The translations under genes were made by a program, and so were the position numbers. The notes beneath the pieces were generated by a model, which saw only the letters and a program-made list of their open reading frames with translations, was not told where the DNA came from and did no database searches. From the NCBI GenBank assembly GCA_015179125.1, contig WHVA01000104.1, positions 62,001 through 126,000 on the forward strand: a stretch of 64,000 nucleotides of DNA. Reading direction: 5' to 3'. This DNA comes from Gautieria morchelliformis. Its lineage: Eukaryota > Basidiomycota > Agaricomycetes > Gomphales > Gomphaceae. Below are positions 33,388 through 44,214 of the stretch, piece by piece (within the stretch, counting starts at the first letter, position 1; each line of letters begins with the position of its first letter).

Positions 33388-33559
33388 TGTCAAGATTGGT
33401 TTTTAGTCGTTAATATCGTGTATTAGTGAACACAGCAAATGCCCAAATAACTTGTGCGAATAAGTATGCCGGTCGGCAAATAGGTGAACCAATAAATGTT
33501 CACAAGATAAGAGGACTGCCCGAATGGAGCTTGCGCTATCTACAGTCGTAGCTGGTTTT

Positions 33560-33607
<48 letters not shown>

Positions 33608-34670
33608 GGAAATAGCCCGTGGCACTTGACAATGTAACATGCAAGGTGTCATGGAAGGGTTGTCTAAGTAGCGACAATCCCTTCGCCGACAGCACAGAAA
33701 ATAGTTTGAAGGCTAAGGTAACGAAGATGAAGTATGAGAACTCACCAGTGATGCCTAAGTCCTCTTCTGGTTGAAGATAGAAATCTACAGGAGAAGGCTC
33801 AAGACGATAGTCACAGCGAGGTCAAGTTTGCACAAGATAGATGTATGATAATTGAACTGGAGAATATACATGCGAATGTAAACTACTCATATCAAATGCT
33901 TGTAAGGTATCAGCGAATAGGAAAGAGGCCGTCATGAGTCAGGGTTGGATAGGGGTGTGCAGTCATGATACAAAATAGATGGAATAAACATACAATAGAG
34001 TGAGAGAAGAGGGCGAACATGAAACGATGGAGAGTAAAGGTGGCGAAGGCACCTATGTATGAAACCATGTCTTGGGACCTGCATATACGCTACCCTGCAC
34101 AGACTCTTCGTTTACTGGGTTGATCCCACACGTCCTACGGGTAGGACATCCCGTGAACGCATCCTGCTCATATGAACACCTACAGGGGTTGGCTCAAGAA
34201 GCTGATGGAGCCAGTGATGAGCCATCATGCTGGGTATGGGATGTCGATTGTGTTTTGATGGCATGCCTGCTGGCGAATGATGCGAGCAGCGAATGGTTGT
34301 TTGGCGAAATGCGGTGAAGGGTGAAATAGAATGATCATTGAAGAGCCATGGCCCAAGGGGAGGGCGAAGCCATGCGAACATAGAGGAGGACTGGGAAAAC
34401 GGATAATAGGGATAACTGGGTATAGGAAATAAATGAGTTGCACCATTTGATCAGAGGCGCATCCGACAGGGTGTGAGCCAGGGAGGTGAGGTGACCTGTG
34501 GTGGACAATTGAGTTGGGGAGAAGGCGTTGATCGAGCCCAGGTAGCGCTGCTACGTGTGAATGATGCGAAAGCGAATAAACGTTCGGCGCATTCGGCGAG
34601 GAGTGAAGAGGGAGAACATAAAAGTGGGGTGTCAAAATTACTGGGTATACAAAATAGATGGGTCATGACA
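33388..34670 (-). repeat. LTR family 1, copy A (1283 bp, target duplication CAAGG)
   Basis: Starts TGTCAAGATTGG and ends GGTCATGACA; on minus it is TGTCATGAC...TTGACA. CAAGG flanks both sides (33383-33387, 34671-34675). No coding interior, so it is a solo LTR or a very small non-autonomous element. A 41-base T run (33562-33602) is unique to this copy. Confidence 0.85.
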
Positions 34671-34703
34671 CAAGGTTTACATTAGGGCCTATCAGAGTAG
34701 CAG

Positions 34704-36304
34704 TGTCATGATTCGTTTATTCTGCGAATCATTTCTCAGCACACAGCGAATGACCTCCTGAACCAGCGAACGGCTTCCCGAACCAGCAAACATCTTGCCA
34801 AAATATTCGTCGCCATACTGCTTTCGCATTCGCTATTCGCATCATTCCTGCCAGGACGCCAGGCGTTGGGGCCCTCATCCATCATAGAACCCATCATCTG
34901 TTAAACTCCCACTCCATGACAGACCCACATGCTCAGGATGCATTCAGATAGTGTCAGTTGCAGCCTCCGTGCAGGTTGGACTCAATGGGACTCGTACCAC
35001 TGCAGGGCAGGACGAATTAGCTTCGCTGAAGTTTTCACTACACAGTTGTCATGACCTATTCATTTCTTGTATCCAGCTATCCCTGTTTCCCTTTCACCAC
35101 CACTCTTCCATGTTCGCTCGGCTTCACTCCATTCAATCCTTGCTCCATTCACTATTCGCCACATTCGCCAAATGACCATTCACTACTCGCATCATTCGCC
35201 AGTAGCCATGCCATCAAACACGATCGACATCCTTTACCTGGATTGATGGTTCATCACTGGTCCTATCATGAATTGCAAGGAGGTGCAGGCTGTCATGACT
35301 CGTTTATTTCTTGTACCCAGCTATCCCTGTGTTCCCTTTCACCACTCTTCCATGTTTGCTCGTCTTCGCTCCATTCACTCCTCGCTCCATTCGCTATTGG
35401 CCACATTCACCATATGACCATTCGCCACTCGTATCATTCGCCAGCAGGCATGCCATCAAACACGATCGACATCCTTTACCCGGATTGATGGTTCATCACT
35501 GGTCCTATCATCTTCTCAACTCAACCCCCTTTGGGGTGTTCCTATGGCCAGAATGCATTCGCGGGGCATCCTACCCGTAGGTCATGTGGGATCAACCCAG
35601 CAGATGAAGAGTCCGTGCAGGGTGGTGTATATGCAGGTCCCAGGCGTGTTTTCGTACATAGGGGCCTTCGCCCTCTTTCCTCTCTGTCGTTTCATGTTCG
35701 CACCCCTCTTCCATTCTATTGTATGTCTATTTCATCTATTATGTATCCTGACCGCACACCCCTATCCAACCCTGACTCCAGACGGCCTCTTTCCTATTCT
35801 TCCTATTCGCTAGCACCATATGAGCATTCGGTATAAGTAGTCTACATTCGCATGTATATTCTCCAGTTTAATTATCATACGTCCATCTTGTGCAAGCTTG
35901 ACCTCGCTGTGATCATCGTCTTGAGCCTTCTCCTGTAGATTTCTATCTTCGACCAGAAGAGGACTTAGGCATCACTGGTGAGTTCTCATACTTCATCTTT
36001 GTTACCTTAGCCTTCGAGTTATTTTCTGTGCTGTCAGCGAAGGGCTCCGAAGGAGTGCCTTCGCCAGCGAAAGGATTGTCGCCACTTAGACAACCTTTCC
36101 ATGACACCTTGCACGTTACATCGTCAAGTGCCACGGGCTATTTCGCTATGACTGTAGATCAGGGCAAATTCCTTTCGAGTAACCCTCTTACTTCTTAACC
36201 CTTACCTCTTCGGTACTGTTCGCTGGGCGATTCGCTAGATCGCACACGCTATTCAGGCATTCGCCACTAACATGCGATATTAACGCCCAAATCCAATCTT
36301 GACA
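34704..36304 (+). repeat. LTR family 1, copy B (1601 bp, target duplication AGCAG)
   Basis: TGTCATGA... to ...TTGACA, flanked by AGCAG at 34699-34703 and 36305-36309. The TGTCATGAC start motif recurs at 35047 and 35285, so the left part is three partial copies of a roughly 240-bp subrepeat, which explains the greater length. It faces copy A head to head, 33 bp apart. Confidence 0.85.
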
Positions 36305-37260
36305 AGCAGTTTTGATGGGGATTTGGAGAGGATTTGGACAACAATTTGGATCTTTTATAAAGCTCCGACAAAGCCCCCCAAAACCGGTTTTAACTCTGAT
36401 AAGCTAGTTTTGAACAGACGATTTGATATGATTTGGATGGGGCTTTTGTTGCTCCTGCCATCACTGGCCAGAGCGGCTCTACCTTCTTGTTCTCTGTTGC
36501 CAATACCATGATAAAGACTGATAGGAGGGAGCTCTACGATGCCCTCCTTCAGTGTCTTATGTTGGAGCTCCTTCTTGAGGAAGATGCTGGGCTAGATGTC
36601 TACCTTGAAGACACTACTGATTCTGAGGCTGGTGCAAGTTCAGATGAAGACATGGAATTGTGGTTAGAGTCAGATGTGGTACTTGAGATGATGGCCAACC
36701 TCCACTCCAGACAATATCTTCACTCCCAGGTTAAAGTCAACAAGCCAATGTCGTTCCTTATGACCACACTCTCTGACTACAGATATAGCAGGCCTGAGAT
36801 ATTTCAACAATACATATGTGTTTGGCCTCAGATGTTTGATGCCATCATTGAAAGGATACAAGGTGACAGCGTCTTCCATAACAACAACTTTCACAGCACT
36901 TAGCTCCCCATTGCATACCAGCTTGCCATTGCGCTTTATTGCTTTGGCCACCTCGGGAATGCAGTGAGTATGCAGGAGGTTGCTCTGTGGGCCGGTTGGG
37001 GTTTTGCAACTGTTGACTGAAGCACATGCCATGTAATCAAAGTGATATTCCATCCTGAATTCCACCATGTAGCTGTAAAGTGGCCACCGATGAAGAGAGA
37101 GAGAGAGCAAAGCAGTGGGTCCAGGAAGCTTCAGGCCCTGAGTGGTGTGATGGTTGGTTGATGTTTGATGGTACACTAGTGCCCTTATTGCAGTGACCAG
37201 GCTTCTACAAATATATGTGGTACGATAGGAAGGAGCAATTACTCAATGAACATGCAGGCA
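36305..37260 (+). pseudogene. PIF/Harbinger transposase relic (DDE_Tnp_4)
   Basis: After a GATTTGG-rich terminal segment, the open stretch 36433-36903 reads YDALLQCLMLELLLEEDAG, EMMANLHSRQYLHSQV and FDAIIERIQGDSVFHNN, the N-terminal region of basidiomycete Harbinger transposases. Decayed text continues with QLAIALYCFGHLGNAVSM and VALWAGWG in another frame, then a DDE-region remnant DGWLMFDGTLVPL near 37145-37180. At least one frame change and several stops separate the parts, and the C-terminal half is missing. The matching terminal segment at 12.4 kb shows the family is present more than once. Confidence 0.75.
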
Positions 37261-37289
37261 GGTTCTCTTATAAATAAATAGGTGTATAG

Positions 37290-39060
37290 CTAACTGCTAC
37301 TCTGCTGGGCTCTTCACTACCTCTGATGCAGACACATGGTGGTAAAGGATCTCTAAATTGAGCTGTAAGGTGGAATGTGCAACGGCATCCCAAATAACTA
37401 AGGGACTAGTGCCCATAAGCTGCTGCATTCGCCAAAACCAAGGGAACCAGATCTTGCGATGGCATTGGCAAGCCAATTTAAGTCGGTGATGATGGTGCAA
37501 TTGAGATGAAGGGTGGCTTTGGGGATTGACTTGTCTACAATCTTGGCATATGAAGATTGTAGGGCAGGTCACAGAAGTGGGAAGACGTTGAGGGACCAGT
37601 TGATCCACCCTAAGAGTCATTGCCAGTGGACGGTGGTTTGTGAGGAGACCAAAGTACCCATGAAGGAATGAATTGCAGGTACCAGGGTTTCTTTACTGTT
37701 GGTAGGGAAATAAATTGACATGTCGTGGGGGTTGACGTTGAAACTCATGATGCGCAAGAACTTGCCAAAGGTTTGTTTGGGTTTTTCATGCAGCAGGCCA
37801 ATTTCGTCCCACAAGCAGAGGAGGAGAACCTGCTTGGCCAGATAGCATTTGGTGTAAGGTTCATATAGGTAAAGGGACAAGTCCAGGTTGTGGGACCAGG
37901 TGTCATCCATGTAATGCAGAAGATCCTCGATGCCCTTCACATGATAGCAATCCATGTGATGAGTCCCATCAAAAGGCACCAGATGTGGGCAGTGCTGCAG
38001 GTGCCAAATTCCATGCATCAGTCGATGTGGTGCTGCCCATCTATTGTGACAATCTGCTTGATTTGCCACAATGGATGGATGGGCCAGCGGCAGTAGGCGC
38101 CAGACACATCATCCTTGAAAAGCCAGGTGGAGGGTCTCTTGCAACGATTGTGGACGTTGCGGATGCTGCGCAAGATCGAGCCAAAATCCTGTAGATTGTT
38201 AAAACAGACAGACAAGTTGTCACGAGCTATCCAGGAATTGGGATTCCTGGTAAGAGATCAGTTCTGAATGAGGGGGAGTAACGGTCTGCATGGATTTTGA
38301 TATCTCGTTGCTCTCGCAGGGAATCACGTCCGGCATCGCTGATCTCCCTCTGAGAAAAATCAAAGGTAACCGGGGTGGACTCATCAGGAAAGGTGAAAGG
38401 CCAGACCCCTTCCCTGAGGCTTCAACACACAGAATCAACCAGAGGACGATTTGGGTGCATGTGAAGGAGAGCTTCAAACCGGTCAACACGAATAGGAGTG
38501 ATAATTCAAAAAAGGTCAGGATTGTCAGAAATGGTTTGTTGGGCTATGGTATTGTTCAGGACTGATGGGGGGATGGAAGGCAAAGGGTCTGCTAGCTCGG
38601 TGGAAGCGGCTGAGGGGCATACTGCTACAGGTTGTGAGGACCATAGAAACCCGCAAGACGATTGAGGTTGCTCCCATTTTGAGCTTGCTGCTTCACTTCA
38701 AGGATTCCCATTTTTTGATGCTGGCACAATCTGTGGCAGGGTGTTTTCCCAAGCAGGTTGAGCAGATGTGGCGGTACTTGCAGGACTCACCTTGTGCATC
38801 ACTTTCCATGCCCTCTCCATGGCCACCCTTTCATCAGCAGCCCTCTTTTCTGCTGCCTTGCGTTTCTGCTCCATATTGCAGTCCTGCTCCTCCTTCTCCT
38901 TGCATTCGTTGTCCCGAGTCTCTTTCTCCTTATGCTCTTTCTCATTATGCTCTTTCTCCTTGCGCTCCTTCTCCTGGCATTCTTTCTCCTGGCATTCATG
39001 TTCACACTTTCGGCATCACACTTCTCAGCCAATTGTTGTTTCATGAGAACATCTGTAAAG
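37290..39060 (-). pseudogene. DIRS-like retroelement fossil: RT/RNase H region
   Basis: Minus-strand pieces carry the RT landmarks YCRWPIHPLWQIKQIVTIDG, LVPFDGTHHMDC-like text, YEPYTKCYLAKQVLLLCLWDE and GKFLRIMSFNVNPHDMSIYF, the pattern of the reverse transcriptase found with tyrosine recombinase in mushroom genomes. Upstream text (38300-38500) fits the segment before the RT. 38800-39050 encodes a Glu/Lys/Cys-rich repeat. The element is broken many times and has no recognisable ends. Confidence 0.7.
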
Positions 39061-40724
39061 TGTTTTTTTTTTCATTTCAATGCTGGACATTTTGGAGAAG
39101 TCAATGTTTTGCTCCATATTGGTTAAGGACAAAACATGTTTTCTATCTTTTGAACTCCACCACATTGTTCACCAGTCATGTGACACGACTTGTGGTCTCG
39201 CAGGGCTCAACCTTAAAGGGGAGATACTGTTACGACCATACTATTCCAACTCTTCTATCTGATGCACCGTCTGAGTCCTTAAGCTTAGTGGATGAAGAAG
39301 AATTTTCCCCAAATCTCAATGAGAATGAAGGACCCGAGGAAGAGGTAGAAGTTGAAGAGGTTGAGGATGAGGAACGAGATGAAATCACTGATGAAGACCT
39401 CATTCATGTCCTCCAAGAACGCTATGGAGAAGAGTGGAGAGCACAGTTCATGCCATATGTCTGCATTTTCGATTTATATAACAAATTATGTACCTAAAAA
39501 CCTTCATTGAACCACAGGTGGAGATCGGTTAACCGATGGTGACCTAGATAACATCTGCGCATTTGCCCTGCACATGTCAGGTTCAGGGCTCCCTCGGTCT
39601 ACATATAACAACATGTGCAGGTTCTTTCAATGCAAACTCAACCTTGACACTGAATATCTAATGTACCAGTGAATTGAGTTTCTTTCAGGCATCAAGCCTG
39701 AATTCTATGACACATGTGATAATTCCTGCCTTCTATATGTGGACTCATTCCATGCTGACACATATTGCTTGATCTGTGGTAACCCTCGCTACCATGCCAA
39801 TGACAAACCGATCGCACGGCTCCCCTATCTGCCAGTTATCCCTCACCTGCAAGGATGGTATGAAGGCCGCTCGATGATTGAACGGCTCAAGTATAGAAGT
39901 CAATACACTCACACACCAGGGGAATACAGTGATGTCTTTGATGGATCCCATTACCGCAGTCTCCTGGATCAACATGTCAAAGTACAAGGTGAAAAACTTG
40001 GCCATAAATACTTCTCCAATCCTTGTGATATTGCACTCAGGGGGTCGACCGATGGGTTTCAGGTATTTATCAATTACACAGGATAATTTATACTCACATA
40101 CTATTCACAGGTGTTTGCTATTAGACCAGCCCTAGGAAAAAAGAAGAGTAACTCAGCCTGGCCGGTATTATTAACAAATTACAACATCCCATCAGAGGTT
40201 TGCACCTGAGTCAACAATCTGCTTCCTGTCATGGTTAGCCCTGGTCCCAATGGCCCCAAGTGCCTGGACTCATTCTTAGTGCCTCTGATCAAGGAACTCC
40301 AACGACTTGCTCGTGGCATATGCACATATGATGCTGCAACCAATGAGAATTTCGATTTACACCTGTATCTCATTTTATTTTCAGGTGATCTCCCTGCTAT
40401 GTCCAAGCTACTATACTTGAGAGGGCATACTGCCTATTTCCCATGCCGCTTCTGTCTGATCTGAGGTGAACACGATGAGATCCAACGGCCAGGGAAGAAA
40501 CCAAGCTCCACCTACTATCCTGCATTACAGGTTCCATGATGACCAGGACAGCGCAGGGATGATGGGTGGGACCCAAACAACTTGCCTGTCCGCACACACA
40601 ATGTCCACGTCACACATCTCACTGAAATCTTGTCTGCTGAACCAACTCATTGTGACAGGCTTGGAATGCACTACAGAATCAACCGATTGTCTTGGATTTT
40701 GTGCGTACTTTGTGATATGACCAC

Positions 40725-41996
40725 TGTCATGACATGTTTATTTCTCATACTCAGATGCTCTGTTCTCCCATTTCTCACTCCATCTCCGTGTTCGTTCCGA
40801 TCGCCATTGTCATGTTCGGCAACCGATTCTCGCTGTTCGCGCCAATTACCATAGCCACGCCGTCAACGCACGATCGACATCTTTGGACTGACTTGGCAGT
40901 CATCGCTGGGCCTATCACCTCCTCTGCTCAACCCTCTTCCGATGGTGTTCTGATAATCGGATTGTCATGACCTGTGTATTTCCTGCACCTTGTTATCCCC
41001 ATTTCCCATTTCACTACTCCTCCCCCGTGTTCGCTCGGCTTCGCCCTCCACCTCAACCTCTCCTCCTCTATGTCATCTCTGTTCGCCCTTCCTCGCATTT
41101 CGCCAAACAGCCATTCACTGCTCGCATCATTTGCCAGCAGGCACACCATCAAATCACGATCGACATCCCTACCCGGCATGATGGCTCATCAGCAACTCCA
41201 TCAGCTTCTCGATCCAACCCCCTTTTGGTGTTCATATGAGCAGGGTGTGTTCGTGGGACATCCTACCCATAGGTCGTGTGGGATCAACCCAGTAGATGAA
41301 GAACCCGTGCAGGGCAGTGTATATGCGGGCCCCAAGGCATGATTTCATACATAGGTGTCTTCGCCACCTTCACTCTCCATCGTTTCATGTTCTCCCTCTT
41401 CTCTCATTCTATTGTATGTTTATTTCATCTATGTTATATCATGACTGCGCACCCCTATCCAACCCTGACTCATGATGGCCTCTTTCCTATTCGCTGATAC
41501 CTTACGAGCATTCGATATAAGTAGTTTACATTTGCATGTATATTCCCCAGTCAATTATCATACGTCGTCCATCTTGTGCAAACTTGACCTCGCTGTGATC
41601 ATCGTCTTGGGCCTTCTCTTGAAGATTTCTATCTTTGACCAGCAGAGGACTTAGGCATCACTGGTGAGTTCTCATACTTCATCTTCGTTACCTTAGCCTT
41701 CGAACTATTTTCTGTGCTGTTGGCGAAGGGCTCCGAAGGAGCACCTTCGCCAGTGAAGGGATTGTCGATACTTAGACAGCCCTTCCATGACACCTTGTAC
41801 GTTACATCGTCAAGTGCCACGAGCGATTTCGCTACGACTGTAGATAGGGCGAGCTCCGTTCGGGCAAACCCTCTTATCTTGTGAACATTCATTGGTTCAC
41901 CTATTCGCCAAATGGCATACTTATTCACACAAGTTATTCGGGCATTCACTGTGTTCACTAATACACGATATTAACGCCTAAAAACCAATCTTGACA
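40725..41996 (+). repeat. LTR family 1, copy C (1272 bp, target duplication ACCAC)
   Basis: TGTCATGAC start, TTGACA end, exact ACCAC at 40720-40724 and 41997-42001. A second TGTCATGAC at 40963 marks one extra subrepeat. Inserted into the TNP2 gene. Carries the conserved GTGAGT...TTAG mini-intron at about 41662-41699. Confidence 0.9.
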
Positions 41997-43112
41997 ACCA
42001 CCCCCTTTGCGTGCCACTAACACATTGTGGCCTCTTAGTTCCTAATACAGCCCTGCGTTCACCTCGTAACCTTGCTTTTCAGCCAGATCCAGACCTTTGC
42101 CAAAGAATCGCTTTATACTTTGTGCAGCTGTTCAACTGCCCGGCCCATGTCATCCTCACTGAACTACCTTCAATTATGACAAGATGGGGAAAAGTCTGTA
42201 TTACTAATGGTGGCAACAATATTCAAGCCAGCTGTGCCAAAGTGAAGCTCAGGCTTGTATCTGCCGTGATTCATCATTTGTCCATGTGAGTAATGCATGA
42301 TTTCTAAATCATGGAGAAAATTTGATGGCTCATCATATTTTTACAGTACACATTGATGGTGGCTAACAATTGTCATGGCCAAAATTTGCCAGCTCATGTT
42401 CAGCAAATATTTTATGGACAGCTACATTGCATCATCAATGTTGTCATGCCACAGTCACGTACACTTGACCTCGAGGAGCCCCGTCGATATCTTTTAGCAG
42501 TCATCCAGCCATGTTCAACAGGTGGAAAAGATGCGACTCACAAGCTGACCACGTATCCGGAGACCACCGTCCCTGTTGTCGTGGATTTGCATATGGTTGA
42601 ATGCGTAGTTGGACGAGTCAAGCGCGGGAATGAGTGGGGAATTGTTGACCGCAGTGGTGACTTTGCCAAGACTGTTTTCGTGGAACCGGAAGTCGAGTTT
42701 GAATAGGTGCGTTTTTTTTTCATTTTTCTCTTTGCTTTCTCATCATTTTATATTACTCCTGGCTACACATCAATTGTACTATTGTAAACACACTCCTTAC
42801 TCTCAGACTCCCAAGTCCCTGCACTCTTGAGCTACAGATGCACGAACAATTCACCATGCACGATGCAATGGTTCTTTTGTTGTACACACTAAGATTTGCT
42901 TATGCTAACCTAGTAAGTGAATTTGCTGTCTCAGGGCTCACAGCAGTTGGTTTGTTATGGTGATTTGATCCGTTCACCTGTCAATATGGGCTGGCTTTGG
43001 GTAGCTTATTTTAAGTGCTTAAATGTACTTAATTTTGGTGGTAGCTAATTAATTTTTTTGACACTGATTTTGGGGTGAAAAAAGCTACTGGAATTAAGTA
43101 CTAGTGCAAAAA

Positions 43113-43146
43113 GTACTTATTTTAAGTGCCCGCTCTTCCTACAGTG
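43113..43146 (-). repeat. CACTA right terminal repeat
   Basis: Reads CACTGTAGGAAGAGCGGGCA on minus. A short inverted echo (AAGTACTTATTTTAAGTGC against GCTTATTTTAAGTGCTTAAA) lies just inside. Confidence 0.7.
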
Positions 43147-44106
43147 AGGAGCGTTCATACCTGACGATCACATCGCTTAGTTTGGTATGACACGATGGAT
43201 TTCTCGACGACGTTATGGATTAGAACGACTAGTTACTTATGATGATTACATAGTATGGCAAGATGAATGAGGCGTAGTTACATATCTCTTGCATTCGAGG
43301 TGTCCGATTGAATGAACTGATGCATGCCAGGCGCCCCTAGAGAAATTCTAACTTCTCACTCTCACCCTTTGCATTAATTGTAGACAGGTGGGTGATATCT
43401 GCGACTCAGACCTTATAATGGGAAAATAAAGGTAATCAAATAGCCGACTATGTTCCAGCCTGAACCGCGATCATTTTCTTTGCGTGACGTCCATGTACCC
43501 CAGTCATCTCCCTCTCGATGAGTGAGTCGGTGATAAGCAAAAGTGACTCAACAATGTCCTGAGGTTGTTCAGCGCCTCCCCGGCCATCCTCACAGTCTTT
43601 CCTCCACCCACATCGAATCGACGCCGCATCGCGTCTCTTTCCCTCGCCCGCACACGGCTTGAATAAGCCCTGTCGGCTGCACCCCGTCATGGAGCGGCTT
43701 TTGTCTTAGCCTTGTGCGAGCTTCCACCATTTCAAACGCTACGTCGAAATTGTGAGTATGCGTCGCATTCAGTGGCTGCTCCGCGTCGACGAGGTGATGC
43801 AGCCTACGCATACTGCACGCGAACCCATGGACACGCACGGGAAACGCGCATTAGTAGGGCCTGCGCCCCCGCCTTTGCCACAATGTTCTGCGCCCAGTGT
43901 GTTAAGACGCATCCAACGCGTGAGATGCATCATGTCAAACTTTTCATTTGTCTGGAAATTGATTGTGGTATCTGGAACTACAGTGACGGGATGGTTAGGG
44001 CCGGTCTGTTGCGGGAACCAATTCCAGCGAAACCCTCTTCTGGATTGTGTGGTCTTTTCAGCATACCGCGGCGGTGTGACTGCCATACCTGAAGTGTGAG
44101 ACAATA
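43147..44106. other. Poorly coding host region
   Basis: Three overlapping minus-strand frames (44104-43769, 43838-43590, 43690-43448) could be exons of one gene, with text such as RGFRWNWFPQQTGPNHPVT and HTHNFDVAFEMVEARTRLR, but no family is recognised and I could not place convincing introns. Confidence 0.3.
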
Positions 44107-44214
44107 TCTGAAGCCACGGTGAGTAAGTACATGGTTAGTAACCATGTACTTACTCACCGTGACTTCATTTCTCCAAGGCACGTAACCGTTGGTTGCGTGC
44201 CTTGGAGAAATGAG
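44107..44214. repeat. Two adjacent hairpins
   Basis: First: CACGGTGAGTAAGTACATGG plus TTA pairs exactly with its reverse complement across a single G (44115-44161, 23-bp arms). Second: CATTTCTCCAAGGCACG pairs with CGTGCCTTGGAGAAATG across about 13 bases (about 44166-44212), extendable by four pairs with one mismatch. Together they occupy about 100 bp. Confidence 0.85.

Larger units (their letters stand above)
39230..43146 (+). mobile_element. CACTA (TNP2-type) transposon, decayed, interrupted by an LTR
   Basis: Plus-strand coding text follows the Transposase_21/TNP2 family: an acidic head (DEEEFSPNLNENEGPEEEVE), CLICGNPRYHANDKPIARLP, the block SQYTHTPGEYSDVFDGSHYR, SNPCDIALRGSTDGFQ, then VSPGPNGPKCLDSFLVPL and GDLPAMSKLLYLRGHTAYFP with CRFCL. 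Introns and several stops interrupt it. LTR copy C sits at 40725-41996 between ACCAC duplications. The C-terminal tail (VDLHMVECVVGRVKRGNEWG, then IVDRSGDFAKTVFV) resumes at 42000-42706. The right terminus at 43113-43146 reads CACTGTAGGAAG on minus; the left terminus was not found. Confidence 0.8.

Noticed and set aside
35285-36304. LTR copy B starting at 35285 or 35047
   Set aside because: Only the start at 34704 has a matching AGCAG duplication at the far end; the inner starts are subrepeats.
40963-41996. LTR copy C starting at the internal TGTCATGAC
   Set aside because: No duplication flanks 40963; the exact ACCAC pair places the true start at 40725, and the inner motif is a subrepeat.
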